From: Laspinema palackyanum D2a
Lineage (GTDB): Bacteria; Cyanobacteriota; Cyanobacteriia; Cyanobacteriales; Laspinemataceae
Assembly (NCBI GenBank): GCA_025370845.1
Contig: JAMXFF010000001.1
Span: forward strand, 124,001 to 188,000
Length of the DNA stretch: 64,000 bases
Direction: 5' to 3'
The number at the start of each line of letters is the position of its first letter. Within the stretch, counting starts at the first letter, position 1. The notes under the pieces were generated by a model. It saw only the letters and a program-made list of their open reading frames with translations, was not told the origin of the DNA and did not search any database. Of the stretch, positions 19,071 through 26,393 are shown one piece after another. Made by a program: the position numbers and the translations under genes.

Positions 19071-20183
19071 ATGCTAAACTCTCCCCTGAAAATTTTGATT
19101 GCCCTGGGAACCCGTCCTGAAGCGATTAAACTGGCCCCGGTGATCCAGGCATTCCGGCGATCGCCCGATTTCACGACCCAAGTTATTTTAACCGGCCAAC
19201 ATCGGGAAATGGTGGAGCAAGTCATGCATTTGTTCGACTTGCAAGCCGACTGCGACCTGGGTATCATGAAACATCAGCAAACCTTGACGGATATCACCTG
19301 TGGCAGTTTACAGGGACTTGAAGGGTTCTTGCAAGAGACTACCCCCAATTTACTAATCGTCCAAGGGGATACTACCACCGCCTTTGCGGGCGCTTTAGCT
19401 GCGTTTTATCAAAAAGTGGCGATCGGTCACGTCGAAGCCGGTTTAAGGACCGATGAACTCTTCAATCCCTATCCCGAAGAAGCCAATCGCCGGTTAATTT
19501 CCCAACTGGCGCAACTACATTTTGCCCCCACCACAAAAGCAGTGGAAAATTTAGAGCGATCGGGCGTCACCGGAGAGATTCACCTCACCGGAAACACCGT
19601 CATCGATGCCTTATTGTCCGTCGCCTCCGGCCAACCAGACTGTCCCATCCCCGGATTAGATTGGCAACAATATCGCGTCCTCCTCGCCACGGTTCACCGC
19701 CGCGAAAATTGGGGCGAACCCCTAACGGGAATTGCCCAAGGATTTCTCAAAACCTTGGATGAATGTCCCGATACCGCATTACTGTTACCCTTACATAAAA
19801 ATCCCACCGTCCGAGAACCATTACAAGCCATGTTAGGCAATCATCCCCGGGTGTTTTTAACGGAACCATTAGACTATGCCGAATTAGTCGGGGCCATGCA
19901 ACGATGCTATTTGTTACTAACCGATTCCGGTGGATTACAAGAGGAAGCACCGGCATTAGGGAAACCCGTGTTGGTGTTAAGAGAAACCACAGAACGTCCC
20001 GAGGCGATCGAAGCAGGCACAGCAAAATTAGTCGGCACCGATTCCCTAGAGATTTTCACCGCCGCCAGTGCCTTGTTAAAAGACAAGGATTTCTATCAAA
20101 AAATGGCAACCGCAGTCAATCCCTTCGGCGATGGTCATGCGTCAGAAAAAATAGTAGAAATTGTGCGGAAGTATTTAGACTAG
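19071..20183 (+). CDS. wecB: UDP-N-acetylglucosamine 2-epimerase (non-hydrolysing)
   Basis: The enzyme interconverts UDP-GlcNAc and UDP-ManNAc, feeding ManNAc-containing surface polysaccharide synthesis in the cytoplasm. The 370-residue product starts LKILIALGTRPEAIKLAPVI and has QGDTTTAFAGAL, GHVEAGLRTDELFNPYPEE, ATVHRRENWGEP and TDSGGLQEEAPALGKPVLVLR, all typical of the WecB/MnaA family. ATG 19071 is used; an in-frame TTG 13 codons upstream is unlikely. No other glycan genes adjoin it. Confidence 0.96.
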   Translation: MLNSPLKILIALGTRPEAIKLAPVIQAFRRSPDFTTQVILTGQHREMVEQVMHLFDLQADCDLGIMKHQQTLTDITCGSLQGLEGFLQETTPNLLIVQGDTTTAFAGALAAFYQKVAIGHVEAGLRTDELFNPYPEEANRRLISQLAQLHFAPTTKAVENLERSGVTGEIHLTGNTVIDALLSVASGQPDCPIPGLDWQQYRVLLATVHRRENWGEPLTGIAQGFLKTLDECPDTALLLPLHKNPTVREPLQAMLGNHPRVFLTEPLDYAELVGAMQRCYLLLTDSGGLQEEAPALGKPVLVLRETTERPEAIEAGTAKLVGTDSLEIFTAASALLKDKDFYQKMATAVNPFGDGHASEKIVEIVRKYLD

Positions 20184-20224
20184 GCGCGCCCATTTTATCT
20201 AATAGACTCAGGAAGCGAATTTAC

Positions 20225-20263
20225 CTAGGTATTTATCGAAGATGAGGCGAAAATTAAATTCAT
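20225..20263 (-). pseudogene. Truncated toxin start coupled to antitoxin
   Basis: The antitoxin stop codon overlaps an ATG (ATGA, 20260-20263 on the minus strand), the usual coupling in type II modules. The following frame reads MNLIFASSSINT and then stops at TAG (20225-20227). The first residues resemble the start of RelE/ParE-type toxins, so this is probably the stump of a lost toxin gene. With only 12 codons the family cannot be proved. Confidence 0.4.
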
Positions 20264-20490
20264 AACTCTTCTAATTCTGCCATGAATTCGTCAACGGTTA
20301 GCCGTCGAGCCTTGCCCGCTTTGTATTCCTCTGTTGCTTCCACAATATTCGCCGCAATTTCCTCGCGGCGTTTTTGAGCTAGACGTTTTTTTACCAGGTC
20401 AATTAACACTTCTTGGTCTGAGGCGGATAAAGTTTCCACCCCATCCAAAACTTCATCAAAAGCCAAATGTTTTCCGAAGGGATGGCTCAT
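20260..20490 (-). CDS. Orphan type II antitoxin-like protein
   Basis: The 76-residue acidic, helical protein contains the REEIAANIVEATEEYKAGKARR segment and a TVDEFMAELEEL tail, a pattern common to antitoxins of RelE/ParE-type modules in cyanobacteria. The N-terminal half (SASDQEVLIDLVKKRLAQKR) would be the dimer or DNA-binding part. Antitoxins of this kind usually overlap a downstream toxin gene; here only a 12-codon stump remains before the wecB 3' end, so it appears orphaned. Confidence 0.7.
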   Translation of the reverse strand: MSHPFGKHLAFDEVLDGVETLSASDQEVLIDLVKKRLAQKRREEIAANIVEATEEYKAGKARRLTVDEFMAELEEL

Positions 20491-20786
20491 GGGAATCGCT
20501 CCTTATTCAAGGATTTACTCAGGGTATTTTTTAGGCTAATCCCTAGTTTAAATCATTTTTATCCTTGTGTCTAGTTAGAGGCTGTAAATTAGGAAGGGTT
20601 TGGAGTAGTTGGCTGTTGGAGGCGGGAAGCGGGGAGGCGATCGCAATTCACTGATTCAGCATGGAGTCCAGGTACTCTCTACAAGGCAGGAATCTTCTCC
20701 TGGAAAAGGCGATCGGGCAGTTCCTCTGGCAGATATTTCGGGGTTCCGATAGTCCAAAGTTCTGCTATCCTAGCCTTTATGTCATA

Positions 20787-20993
20787 ATGGAGGAAACTGC
20801 GATTAACCCAACAAACGAGCAAGCCCAAGCCTGTCTGAGAGTTTCCCAAATGTTATCGAATGGATTTAGGGATATCCATTTATTTCGATATAACCCGCAA
20901 AAGGGATATGTGTACATTTTGGTCGGGAATAATTTAGAAGTGATTGTTACCAACAGTGGAGAATGGAGGTTTATTTATGAACCCGAAATTTGA
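20787..20993 (+). CDS. DUF6888-like small protein
   Basis: The 68-residue product (MEETAINPTNEQAQACLRV, then LSNGFRDIHLFRYNPQKG, VYILVGNNLEVIV and GEWRFIYE) looks like the DUF6888 family of short cyanobacterial proteins. ATG 20787 is chosen because conserved-looking sequence begins there; a TGCTATCCT -10-like box lies just upstream at 20763-20771. It overlaps the next gene by 17 nt. Function is unknown; the family recollection is from memory and not searched. Confidence 0.65.
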   Translation: MEETAINPTNEQAQACLRVSQMLSNGFRDIHLFRYNPQKGYVYILVGNNLEVIVTNSGEWRFIYEPEI

Positions 20994-21204
20994 CCTAATG
21001 TCCCGCGAGGAATTAAAAGCCTACCTCTTAGCTCATCGAGATGATTTAGAAGCATTAGATGCTTTAGTGAATCGTCGGAGTCCTGACTCGGAGGCAACCT
21101 GGTATCCTGCACCTTTAACTGAAGAAACTATCCGCATTTCTGAGGAGGCAATTCAGCGGCGGATTGAAGCAGGCGATCGCCCTTCTCAAAATTTACCGAG
21201 TTAG
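20977..21204 (+). CDS. DUF6887-like small protein
   Basis: The 75-residue product (MNPKFDLMSREELKAYLLAHRDDLEALDALV) resembles DUF6887 proteins, which are typically encoded next to DUF6888. ATG 20977 has GGAGGT at 20965-20970, six bases upstream, and overlaps the previous gene by 17 nt, so the two are translationally coupled. The C-terminal part (ETIRISEEAIQRRIEAGDRP) is predicted helical. The tight overlap of two tiny genes recalls toxin-antitoxin pairs, but no activity is shown by the sequence. Confidence 0.65.
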   Translation: MNPKFDLMSREELKAYLLAHRDDLEALDALVNRRSPDSEATWYPAPLTEETIRISEEAIQRRIEAGDRPSQNLPS

Positions 21205-21222
21205 TCGTTCTTGAGTTAGGAT

Positions 21223-21257
21223 ATTAATATTATTTCGGGCGCTACCGATGCCGGTGA
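21223..21257 (-). pseudogene. Fragment of a SLOG (TIGR00725-like) gene
   Basis: These 35 bases match 26096-26130, inside the SLOG-family gene at 25868-26374, at 33 positions and in the same orientation. Nothing else of that gene is present here. It is either a remnant of a second copy or a small captured fragment. Confidence 0.5.
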
Positions 21258-21275
21258 TGTTGACTTGAACCCTTC

Positions 21276-21672
21276 AGTGTCTGGCTCCATGAACCTAGAG
21301 GTTCCATCGGATTCGGTGCAGGGTAGCCCGCGCAGGCTTGCTTTGTATGGGAAAATGGGTATAGACCCTAGGGACTCTAGCAAGGGATGAGGGGCGGAAC
21401 AAGAAATTTTGCGATCGCCCTTGACAAAACCATAAAGACTGCTTAAAATGGAGAATTAACGCAGCTAAGCGAACAACACAAGCACTACGCTTGGGTTCTC
21501 GTCTTATGAGCAGCACCCCTGTACCTTGATTCATCATAAAGTTATTACCTTGGTCTGGTTCAAACCCAGCCAGCCCTTCATGGGAGAGATATGAAAAGTC
21601 GTTCAAGTGAATGCCTGACTTAAAAGTATTCATTTCAACTCGTGTTCATCTCTCCACGCTGAGTGTCTGGCT
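21276..21672. other. Segment bounded by an 11-bp direct repeat
   Basis: AGTGTCTGGCT occurs at 21276-21286 and 21662-21672. The enclosed segment contains one arm of an inverted homologous pair (next entry) and a 112-codon minus-strand frame that I do not accept as a gene. The direct repeats could be a target duplication, but could also be shared ends of the homologous units. Confidence 0.35.
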
Positions 21673-21765
21673 AAGTGAGTTTGATTACGAGATCAAGTTA
21701 ATAACTCTGTGGAGATTCAAGGTACAGAGGTGCTGTGATTAAGACGACAACCGACCGAATAGAGC
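21480..21765. repeat. Inverted pair of diverged ~95-nt sequences
   Basis: The plus strand at about 21668-21765 (GTTAATAACTCTGTGG, then TCAAGGTACAGAGGTGCTG and TAAGACGACAACC) and the minus strand at about 21570-21480 (GGTAATAACTTTATGATG, then TCAAGGTACAGGGGTGCTG and TAAGACGAGAACC) align over about 95 nt at roughly 70-75 percent by eye. They point toward each other. The identity of this family is unknown to me; a structured RNA or intron end is possible. Confidence 0.5.
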
Positions 21766-21853
21766 TAACAGTTCCAGAATGTATCTGTAGATTTACTCTA
21801 CCGATCTATTTTATATAGCTGCCTCAACTCATTAATAATGAACGAGGTACAAG

Positions 21854-22360
21854 ATGCCGAATCAAGTCGCTATCTATTGGGACTTACAGAATGTCCACCC
21901 TTCCCTAGAGCAAGTTCTATCTCAAGTTCTATCTCTATACTGTTTCGCTCAGAAATTTGGGCGAATTACCTTGAAAAATGTCTGCGCACATTGGCGGCGC
22001 GAATCTCCTAAAATAGAAAATATTTTCTACAATTTAGGCTTTAACTGTCCTAATGCTCCTGCTGGCAAAGGCAAGAAAAATAATGCCGACAAAAAATTGA
22101 TTGAGGACTGCCTCCAAGATGTTCGCCATAACCCCGAAATATCTACAGTCTTTTTGGTTTCAGGAGACAAGGATTTTATTCCCTTGGTCCTCCAGCTAAA
22201 AGAGCGGAACATCCAAGTAATTTTGATAATTCGTTCCGATGAAAATACCAAACCGGAACTCAAAAATATAGTGGATAAATTCTACTATTTAGATTGGATT
22301 GAGAAAGAATTTGGAAGTCCCTGCTTTGACCCAAAACAGATACTTTCTTTAATTAATTAG
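21854..22360 (+). CDS. NYN-domain (LabA/DUF88-like) ribonuclease
   Basis: The 168-residue single-domain protein has the PIN-like NYN fold. Aspartates in VAIYWDLQNVHP (near residue 10), KKLIEDCLQDV and FLVSGDKDFIPLV are the expected metal ligands. NYN proteins are thought to act as RNases on structured RNA. GAGGTAC lies just before ATG 21854. It has its own terminator at 22393-22417. Its next neighbour is another RNase, rnc, on the same strand, but a terminator and a MITE separate them. Confidence 0.88.
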   Translation: MPNQVAIYWDLQNVHPSLEQVLSQVLSLYCFAQKFGRITLKNVCAHWRRESPKIENIFYNLGFNCPNAPAGKGKKNNADKKLIEDCLQDVRHNPEISTVFLVSGDKDFIPLVLQLKERNIQVILIIRSDENTKPELKNIVDKFYYLDWIEKEFGSPCFDPKQILSLIN

Positions 22361-22392
22361 GTGGGTAGGATTGATGTAATTAAACTATAAAA

Positions 22393-22417
22393 GGCGAACA
22401 TTAATTCGCCTTTTTCT
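22393..22417 (+). terminator. Rho-independent terminator
   Basis: GGCGAA (22393-22398), six-base loop, TTCGCC (22405-22410), then TTTTTCTTTT, 32 nt after the NYN-gene stop. Confidence 0.85.
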
Positions 22418-22424
22418 TTTCTAT

Positions 22425-22511
22425 AGGACTTATGCATTATCCCTAAATGTAGAGGCGAGTTGCAACTCGCCTCTACATTTAGGTTGCGTGTTCAAAGTCA
22501 GATTAAGTCCT
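22425..22511. repeat. 87-bp MITE with a 42-bp perfect palindrome
   Basis: AGGACTTA at 22425-22432 and TAAGTCCT at 22504-22511 are inverted ends. The centre, 22442-22483, is a perfect 42-bp palindrome with half-site CCTAAATGTAGAGGCGAGTTG. It lies between a terminator and the rnc promoter. Confidence 0.8.
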
Positions 22512-22530
22512 GTTATAAAACCCCTAAAAA

Positions 22531-22539
22531 TGCTATGAT
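22531..22539 (+). promoter_or_regulatory. Extended -10 promoter element for rnc
   Basis: TGCTATGAT is an extended -10 box (TG-N-TATGAT) about 34 nt before the rnc start. No convincing -35 box is seen. Confidence 0.45.
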
Positions 22540-22572
22540 TTACCCTAAAAAATAACCAGGAGACTCAGACCA

Positions 22573-23256
22573 ATGGACCATAAATTATTGAACTTCACGA
22601 ATGAAAAGCTCTTGTTACAGGCATTGACTCATCGTTCTTATGCTAATGAAAACTCTGGCGAATTGCATAATGAACGCCTAGAGTTTTTAGGGGATGCTAT
22701 CCTGACCTTTATTAGTGGCGAATACCTGTACTGTCGGCATCCGGAAATGGCAGAAGATGAAATGACTCGACGGCGATCGGCTTTGGTTGATGAAAAACAG
22801 CTTGCCAAATTTGCCACTGAAGTGGGGTTAACCTTTCGGATGCGTCTGGGTCAAGGGATGATTCGGAGTGGGGGTTATCAGAGTCCTAATTTATTGAGTA
22901 GTACCTTTGAAGCGGTGGTTGGAGCTTATTATTTAGACTGCGATCGCAAGATGGAGGTACTTCGTCCCATTATCGAGGAGTTATTTGATTCGGTATCTCC
23001 CACAATCGTTGAACTTCGCTCTAACATTGATTCCAAAAATAGGCTGCAAGAGTATGTTCAAACAACTTTTGGCTCCATATTGCCCAAATACACTACAAAA
23101 CGGATCGGAGGTCCCGATCATGCACCGGAATATCAATCTATAGTGTCTGTCAATGATGAACCCTATGGAAAAGGCAAAGCTTGCGGCAAGAAAGAGGCTG
23201 AAAAACAAGCGGCTGAAAATGCTTTGTCTGAGCTTAAAAAGCAGGGTAAGATTTAA
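22573..23256 (+). CDS. rnc: Ribonuclease III
   Basis: This cytoplasmic endonuclease cuts double-stranded RNA, including rRNA precursors. The 227-residue product has the catalytic domain (signature NERLEFLGDAIL at about residues 36-47, with STFEAVVGAYYLD downstream) and a C-terminal double-stranded RNA-binding domain (about residues 152-225: SKNRLQEYVQ, PEYQSIVSVN, GKACGKKEAEKQAAENAL). Length and motifs are normal. The gene stands alone with its own promoter-like box. A start at the ATG after the CAGACCA leader is natural, with AGGAGACTC upstream. Confidence 0.96.
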   Translation: MDHKLLNFTNEKLLLQALTHRSYANENSGELHNERLEFLGDAILTFISGEYLYCRHPEMAEDEMTRRRSALVDEKQLAKFATEVGLTFRMRLGQGMIRSGGYQSPNLLSSTFEAVVGAYYLDCDRKMEVLRPIIEELFDSVSPTIVELRSNIDSKNRLQEYVQTTFGSILPKYTTKRIGGPDHAPEYQSIVSVNDEPYGKGKACGKKEAEKQAAENALSELKKQGKI

Positions 23257-23523
23257 TCATGCAATTTTTTTTGATTAATTTATAGCCTTTCCTGGGCGGA
23301 TGGGAGCGATATTTTGCTGGGTTAAATCCGATGCCGCGTGACCATTGGCAACAGAAGACGACAGGGCAAATTGCAGAATTTGTGCCGATGTTTGGGTTGA
23401 GTTGGCATGGGTTGCAGTTAGGGCGATCGCCGTTTTGCAGGGGCGATCGTCTTTAGAGTTTCCTTTATTGGCTGGTTCGGGAAAATTTTGAGATAAATTA
23501 ATAGAAGAAGCGATGAGAAAAGA
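23257..23523. other. Intergenic region with HIP1-rich tracts
   Basis: I see no gene or inverted-repeat element here. Two GGCGATCG sites lie near 23423 and 23441. Confidence 0.4.
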
Positions 23524-24303
23524 ATGAGAACAGATACCCTATTTTACAAACTCTTTCAGACCTTCCCCCAATTACTGTTTGAAATCATAGGTGAGGCTCC
23601 CGAACGGGCAACCGCTTATCAGTTTTCTTCACGGGAAATCAAAGAACTCGCTCGCCGCTTTGACGGCCTATTTTTGCCCAGGGAAAAAGAAACCGATCTG
23701 CTCATCTACTTTGTAGAAGTCCAGTTTCAGTTTAAGTCAGACTTTTATTGGCGGTTTTTTACCGAAATTTTCGTTTATCTGGGACAATACAAACCGAACA
23801 ACGATTGGTGTGCGGTGGCGGTGTTTGCCTCGCGCAATTTAGATCCGGGAGTGCCAAACCAGTATCGGGGGTTGGTGATGAGCAAACAAGTCAAGTTTGT
23901 GTACTTGGATGAATTAGAGATGCCAGCAGAACCCTCCCTGGGTTTGGGAATCGTGGAATTGATTGTGGGAAATAGAGAGACGGCGATCGCTCAAACGAAC
24001 CAACTGCTACAGCAGGCAAAGCAGGAACTCGACGATGCCGCACTCCAGCTAAAAGTTGTAGAATTAATAGAAACCGTCATCCTGTACAAGTTTACCGAGT
24101 TAACGCGGGAGGAGTTAGAAGCGATGTTTGGATTAGAGGATTTAAAACAGACGAGATTTTATCAACAAGCGAAAGCGGAGGGTAAGCTAGAATCCGTACC
24201 GGGGTTGTTGGCGATCGGGTTAAGTGTGGAACAAATTGCCGCAGCGTTGGGGTTGGATGTGGAGATCGTTCGGCAGGCAGCACAAGGACAGTCTAACTCT
24301 TAG
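23524..24303 (+). CDS. Rpn/DUF2887-family PD-(D/E)XK nuclease-like protein
   Basis: The 259-residue protein begins MRTDTLFYKLFQTFPQLLFE. It has the core FDGLFLPREKETDLLIYFVEVQFQ, where an Asp and the later ExQ correspond to the PD-(D/E)XK nuclease motif of the DUF2887/Rpn group. The middle (FRVY-like FTEIFVYLGQYKP) and the C-terminal helices (LTREELEAMFGLEDLKQTRFYQQAKAEG, VEQIAAALGLDVE) are typical of this abundant cyanobacterial family. Relatives promote recombination or are remnants of transposable elements. No inverted repeats bound the gene here. Confidence 0.85.
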   Translation: MRTDTLFYKLFQTFPQLLFEIIGEAPERATAYQFSSREIKELARRFDGLFLPREKETDLLIYFVEVQFQFKSDFYWRFFTEIFVYLGQYKPNNDWCAVAVFASRNLDPGVPNQYRGLVMSKQVKFVYLDELEMPAEPSLGLGIVELIVGNRETAIAQTNQLLQQAKQELDDAALQLKVVELIETVILYKFTELTREELEAMFGLEDLKQTRFYQQAKAEGKLESVPGLLAIGLSVEQIAAALGLDVEIVRQAAQGQSNS

Positions 24304-24573
24304 ATAGTTTCGGCTGCACTCAATTAAAAGTTGGATAAAGGCGATCGCAGGTTTGCAGAGGCGATCGCCCTAACTGCAACTTTGTCCGAGGCGTTCCTTC
24401 TGAGCGATCGCTTTTGGCAACCCTGGGGGATAGAATGGAGGAAAGTCACGCCAAACCGTTGGCAGCATTGGCCGATCGCAGGGAATAGAGGGCTAAATCT
24501 ACAGCGATCGCGATCGGTAGTTCGGGTTCCCAAACCCCAGGAAAATATCACCCAAACTTTCAGGGGTAGAACC

Positions 24574-24948
24574 ATGAAAATTAGTTACAATCCCGAAACA
24601 GATGTGTTGAATATCTATTTTCAAGAAAGTCCGGTAGAAAAAAGAGAGCGGGAACAACCCGACCGGATTCTCGATTATGACAAAAACGGAAATTTGGTCA
24701 GACTAAAAATCCTGAATGCTTCCCAGCGAGTGTCGAATCCTCAAAGGGTTGAATATTCTGTAATTTTACCCAATCCCGTTACCGAAGAAGGAAAACCCCT
24801 CTCTTTAAGCGATCAGCTTGCTTTTATGCAATTGCCCTTAGCGGAACGTCGCCGTATTTTGGCAGCACAATCTGAGGCAATGATCGAGCATTACGAACAA
24901 GATACAGAATGGCGAGAATTTCAAGGGAGTGACATCATGGTTTACTAA
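24574..24948 (+). CDS. DUF2283 protein with antitoxin-like tail
   Basis: From ATG 24574 the 124-residue product has an N-terminal DUF2283-type beta domain (MKISYNPETDVLNIYF, then DRILDYDKNGNLVRLKILNAS). The C-terminal tail (LPLAERRRILAAQSEAMIEH, then WREFQGSDIMVY) has the look of the end of MazE/VapB-associated antitoxins. Such antitoxins normally precede a toxin gene, but the next frame is a Uma2-type gene 64 bp later and no toxin is visible. The upstream in-frame region from 24331 is HIP1-rich and not conserved-looking, so it was left out. Confidence 0.68.
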   Translation: MKISYNPETDVLNIYFQESPVEKREREQPDRILDYDKNGNLVRLKILNASQRVSNPQRVEYSVILPNPVTEEGKPLSLSDQLAFMQLPLAERRRILAAQSEAMIEHYEQDTEWREFQGSDIMVY

Positions 24949-25012
24949 TGTTCCCGTTAGTAAATCCGTATGAATTTTAATCAAAATAAACAGTAATTTA
25001 TAAAAAAGTATT

Positions 25013-25816
25013 ATGACTGAAACATTAACCGAAGCCGATTTACCACTGTTTTTCCCAGACCACACCCAATTACCTGAATCTGATGGTACGTTTGTCAATA
25101 ATTTTCAACAACATTACCAAAGTATTCTGCTCACGGACTCCCTAACTTCCACCTTACAACGCCTGCATCCCGATGGATATTATTGCATCGGTCAAGATTG
25201 CGGGATTTATTGGCGCGAAACCGAACCCCCAGAAAAGGGTGCAGAGGCTCCTGATTGGTTTTATGTGGGCAATGTTCCCCCAAAGTTACAGGGACAGTAT
25301 CGGCGTTCTTATGTGATTTGGCGAGAACATATTGCGCCGAGAATCGTGTTAGAATTTGCTTCCGGAGATGGCAGTGAGGAACTCGACAGAACTCCCTTAT
25401 ATCGGAGTGACGAGGGAGAGGTGACAAAACCCGGTAAATTTTGGGTGTACGAGCAGATTATTCGGGCACCTTATTATGGGATTTTTTCAATCCGAGATAG
25501 CAGTTTGGAGCTGTATCACCACGTGGATGGATTCTATCAGCAGATGACACCAAACGATCGCGGCCATTATCCGATTCCACCCATGCAAGTGGAGTTAGGA
25601 GTTTGGAAAGGAAGCTATCAAAATCAAGCGCAAAAATGGTTGCGCTGGTGGGATTTAGAGGGAAATTTGTTGCTGATCGGTCAGGAAGAAGCGCAGAAAG
25701 AACGACAAGAAAAGGAATTGGAACGGCAAAAGCGGCAAGAGTTGCAGGAGAAATTGCGATCGCTCTCTCCCGAACAACTGGCGGCGTTGGGGATTGATTT
25801 GGATGCGATCGGTTAA
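25013..25816 (+). CDS. Uma2-family (DUF820) putative endonuclease
   Basis: The 267-residue product has the Uma2 restriction-endonuclease-like fold, with EAPDWFYVGNVPP and APRIVLEFASGDGSEELD as the Asp...Glu metal site region, followed by KPGKFWVYEQIIRAPYYGIF. The C-terminus is a charged coiled coil (EEAQKERQEKELERQKRQEL) ending SPEQLAALGIDLD. Uma2 proteins are numerous in cyanobacteria; their role is unresolved. It is the second of a same-strand pair with the DUF2283 gene. Confidence 0.88.
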   Translation: MTETLTEADLPLFFPDHTQLPESDGTFVNNFQQHYQSILLTDSLTSTLQRLHPDGYYCIGQDCGIYWRETEPPEKGAEAPDWFYVGNVPPKLQGQYRRSYVIWREHIAPRIVLEFASGDGSEELDRTPLYRSDEGEVTKPGKFWVYEQIIRAPYYGIFSIRDSSLELYHHVDGFYQQMTPNDRGHYPIPPMQVELGVWKGSYQNQAQKWLRWWDLEGNLLLIGQEEAQKERQEKELERQKRQELQEKLRSLSPEQLAALGIDLDAIG

Positions 25817-25867
25817 ATCGCCCTCTATTACTCCAGTGTGCGTAATGGCAGTTGCTAAATTTTTTCT

Positions 25868-26374
25868 CTAGTTTAGCAGTCCTGACGCGATAATAATGTC
25901 TCTAACTCGGGATATAGCCTCCTCTGCACTCTGCACAATTATCACCCCATCCGGCGATAAACTGCTAAAAAACTGATGACTCTCTCGGCTATCATTTAAT
26001 AATATAACTTGTTTACCCGCCTTCAATGCTAGAGCAACTTCTGAAGCAGTCCCGCTACCCATTCCGCAGGCAATCACCACATCGCTAGTGAGGGCATTAA
26101 TATTATTTCTGGCGCTACCAATGCCGGTGAGGATGGCGATATCAATGGCATCGGATATGCCGGTTTTATCTTCTCCGGGGAGGATGCCAAGGGTTAATCC
26201 GTTGGCGGATTTTGCGCCTTGACTGGCAGCATCCATGACTCCGGCTTTTCTGCCTCCCGTTAATAGAATCCATCCCTGTTCAGCGATCAGTTTTCCAAGT
26301 TGATAGGCGTTTTCTAGGTCGGGTTCTGTTGCATTAGAACCGGGACCCATGATGCCGATGATGGGTTTTCTCAT
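25868..26374 (-). CDS. SLOG-fold protein, TIGR00725 family
   Basis: The 168-residue product is a Rossmann-like SLOG/LOG-related protein: IGIMGPGSNATEPDLENAYQ, LLTGGRKAGVMDAASQGAK, GIGSARNNINALTSDVVIACG and GSGTASEVALALKAGKQVIL. SLOG proteins bind nucleotides or their derivatives. The PGGxGTxxE motif of LOG phosphoribohydrolases is here GSGTASE. It ends a minus-strand pair, 19 bp after the DHH phosphoesterase gene, so the two are probably cotranscribed and may share a nucleotide theme. Confidence 0.85.
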   Translation of the reverse strand: MRKPIIGIMGPGSNATEPDLENAYQLGKLIAEQGWILLTGGRKAGVMDAASQGAKSANGLTLGILPGEDKTGISDAIDIAILTGIGSARNNINALTSDVVIACGMGSGTASEVALALKAGKQVILLNDSRESHQFFSSLSPDGVIIVQSAEEAISRVRDIIIASGLLN

Positions 26375-26393
26375 GCTTACCGAACCCTTAATC

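Noticed and set aside
21295-21633. 112-codon minus-strand frame
   Set aside because: It covers the inverted ~95-nt element, has no recognisable domain and no good ribosome site; block conservation with the other copy is not codon-like.
23524-24303. Active insertion sequence around the Rpn-type gene
   Set aside because: No terminal inverted repeats or target duplications were seen on either side; the family is mostly found as stand-alone genes.
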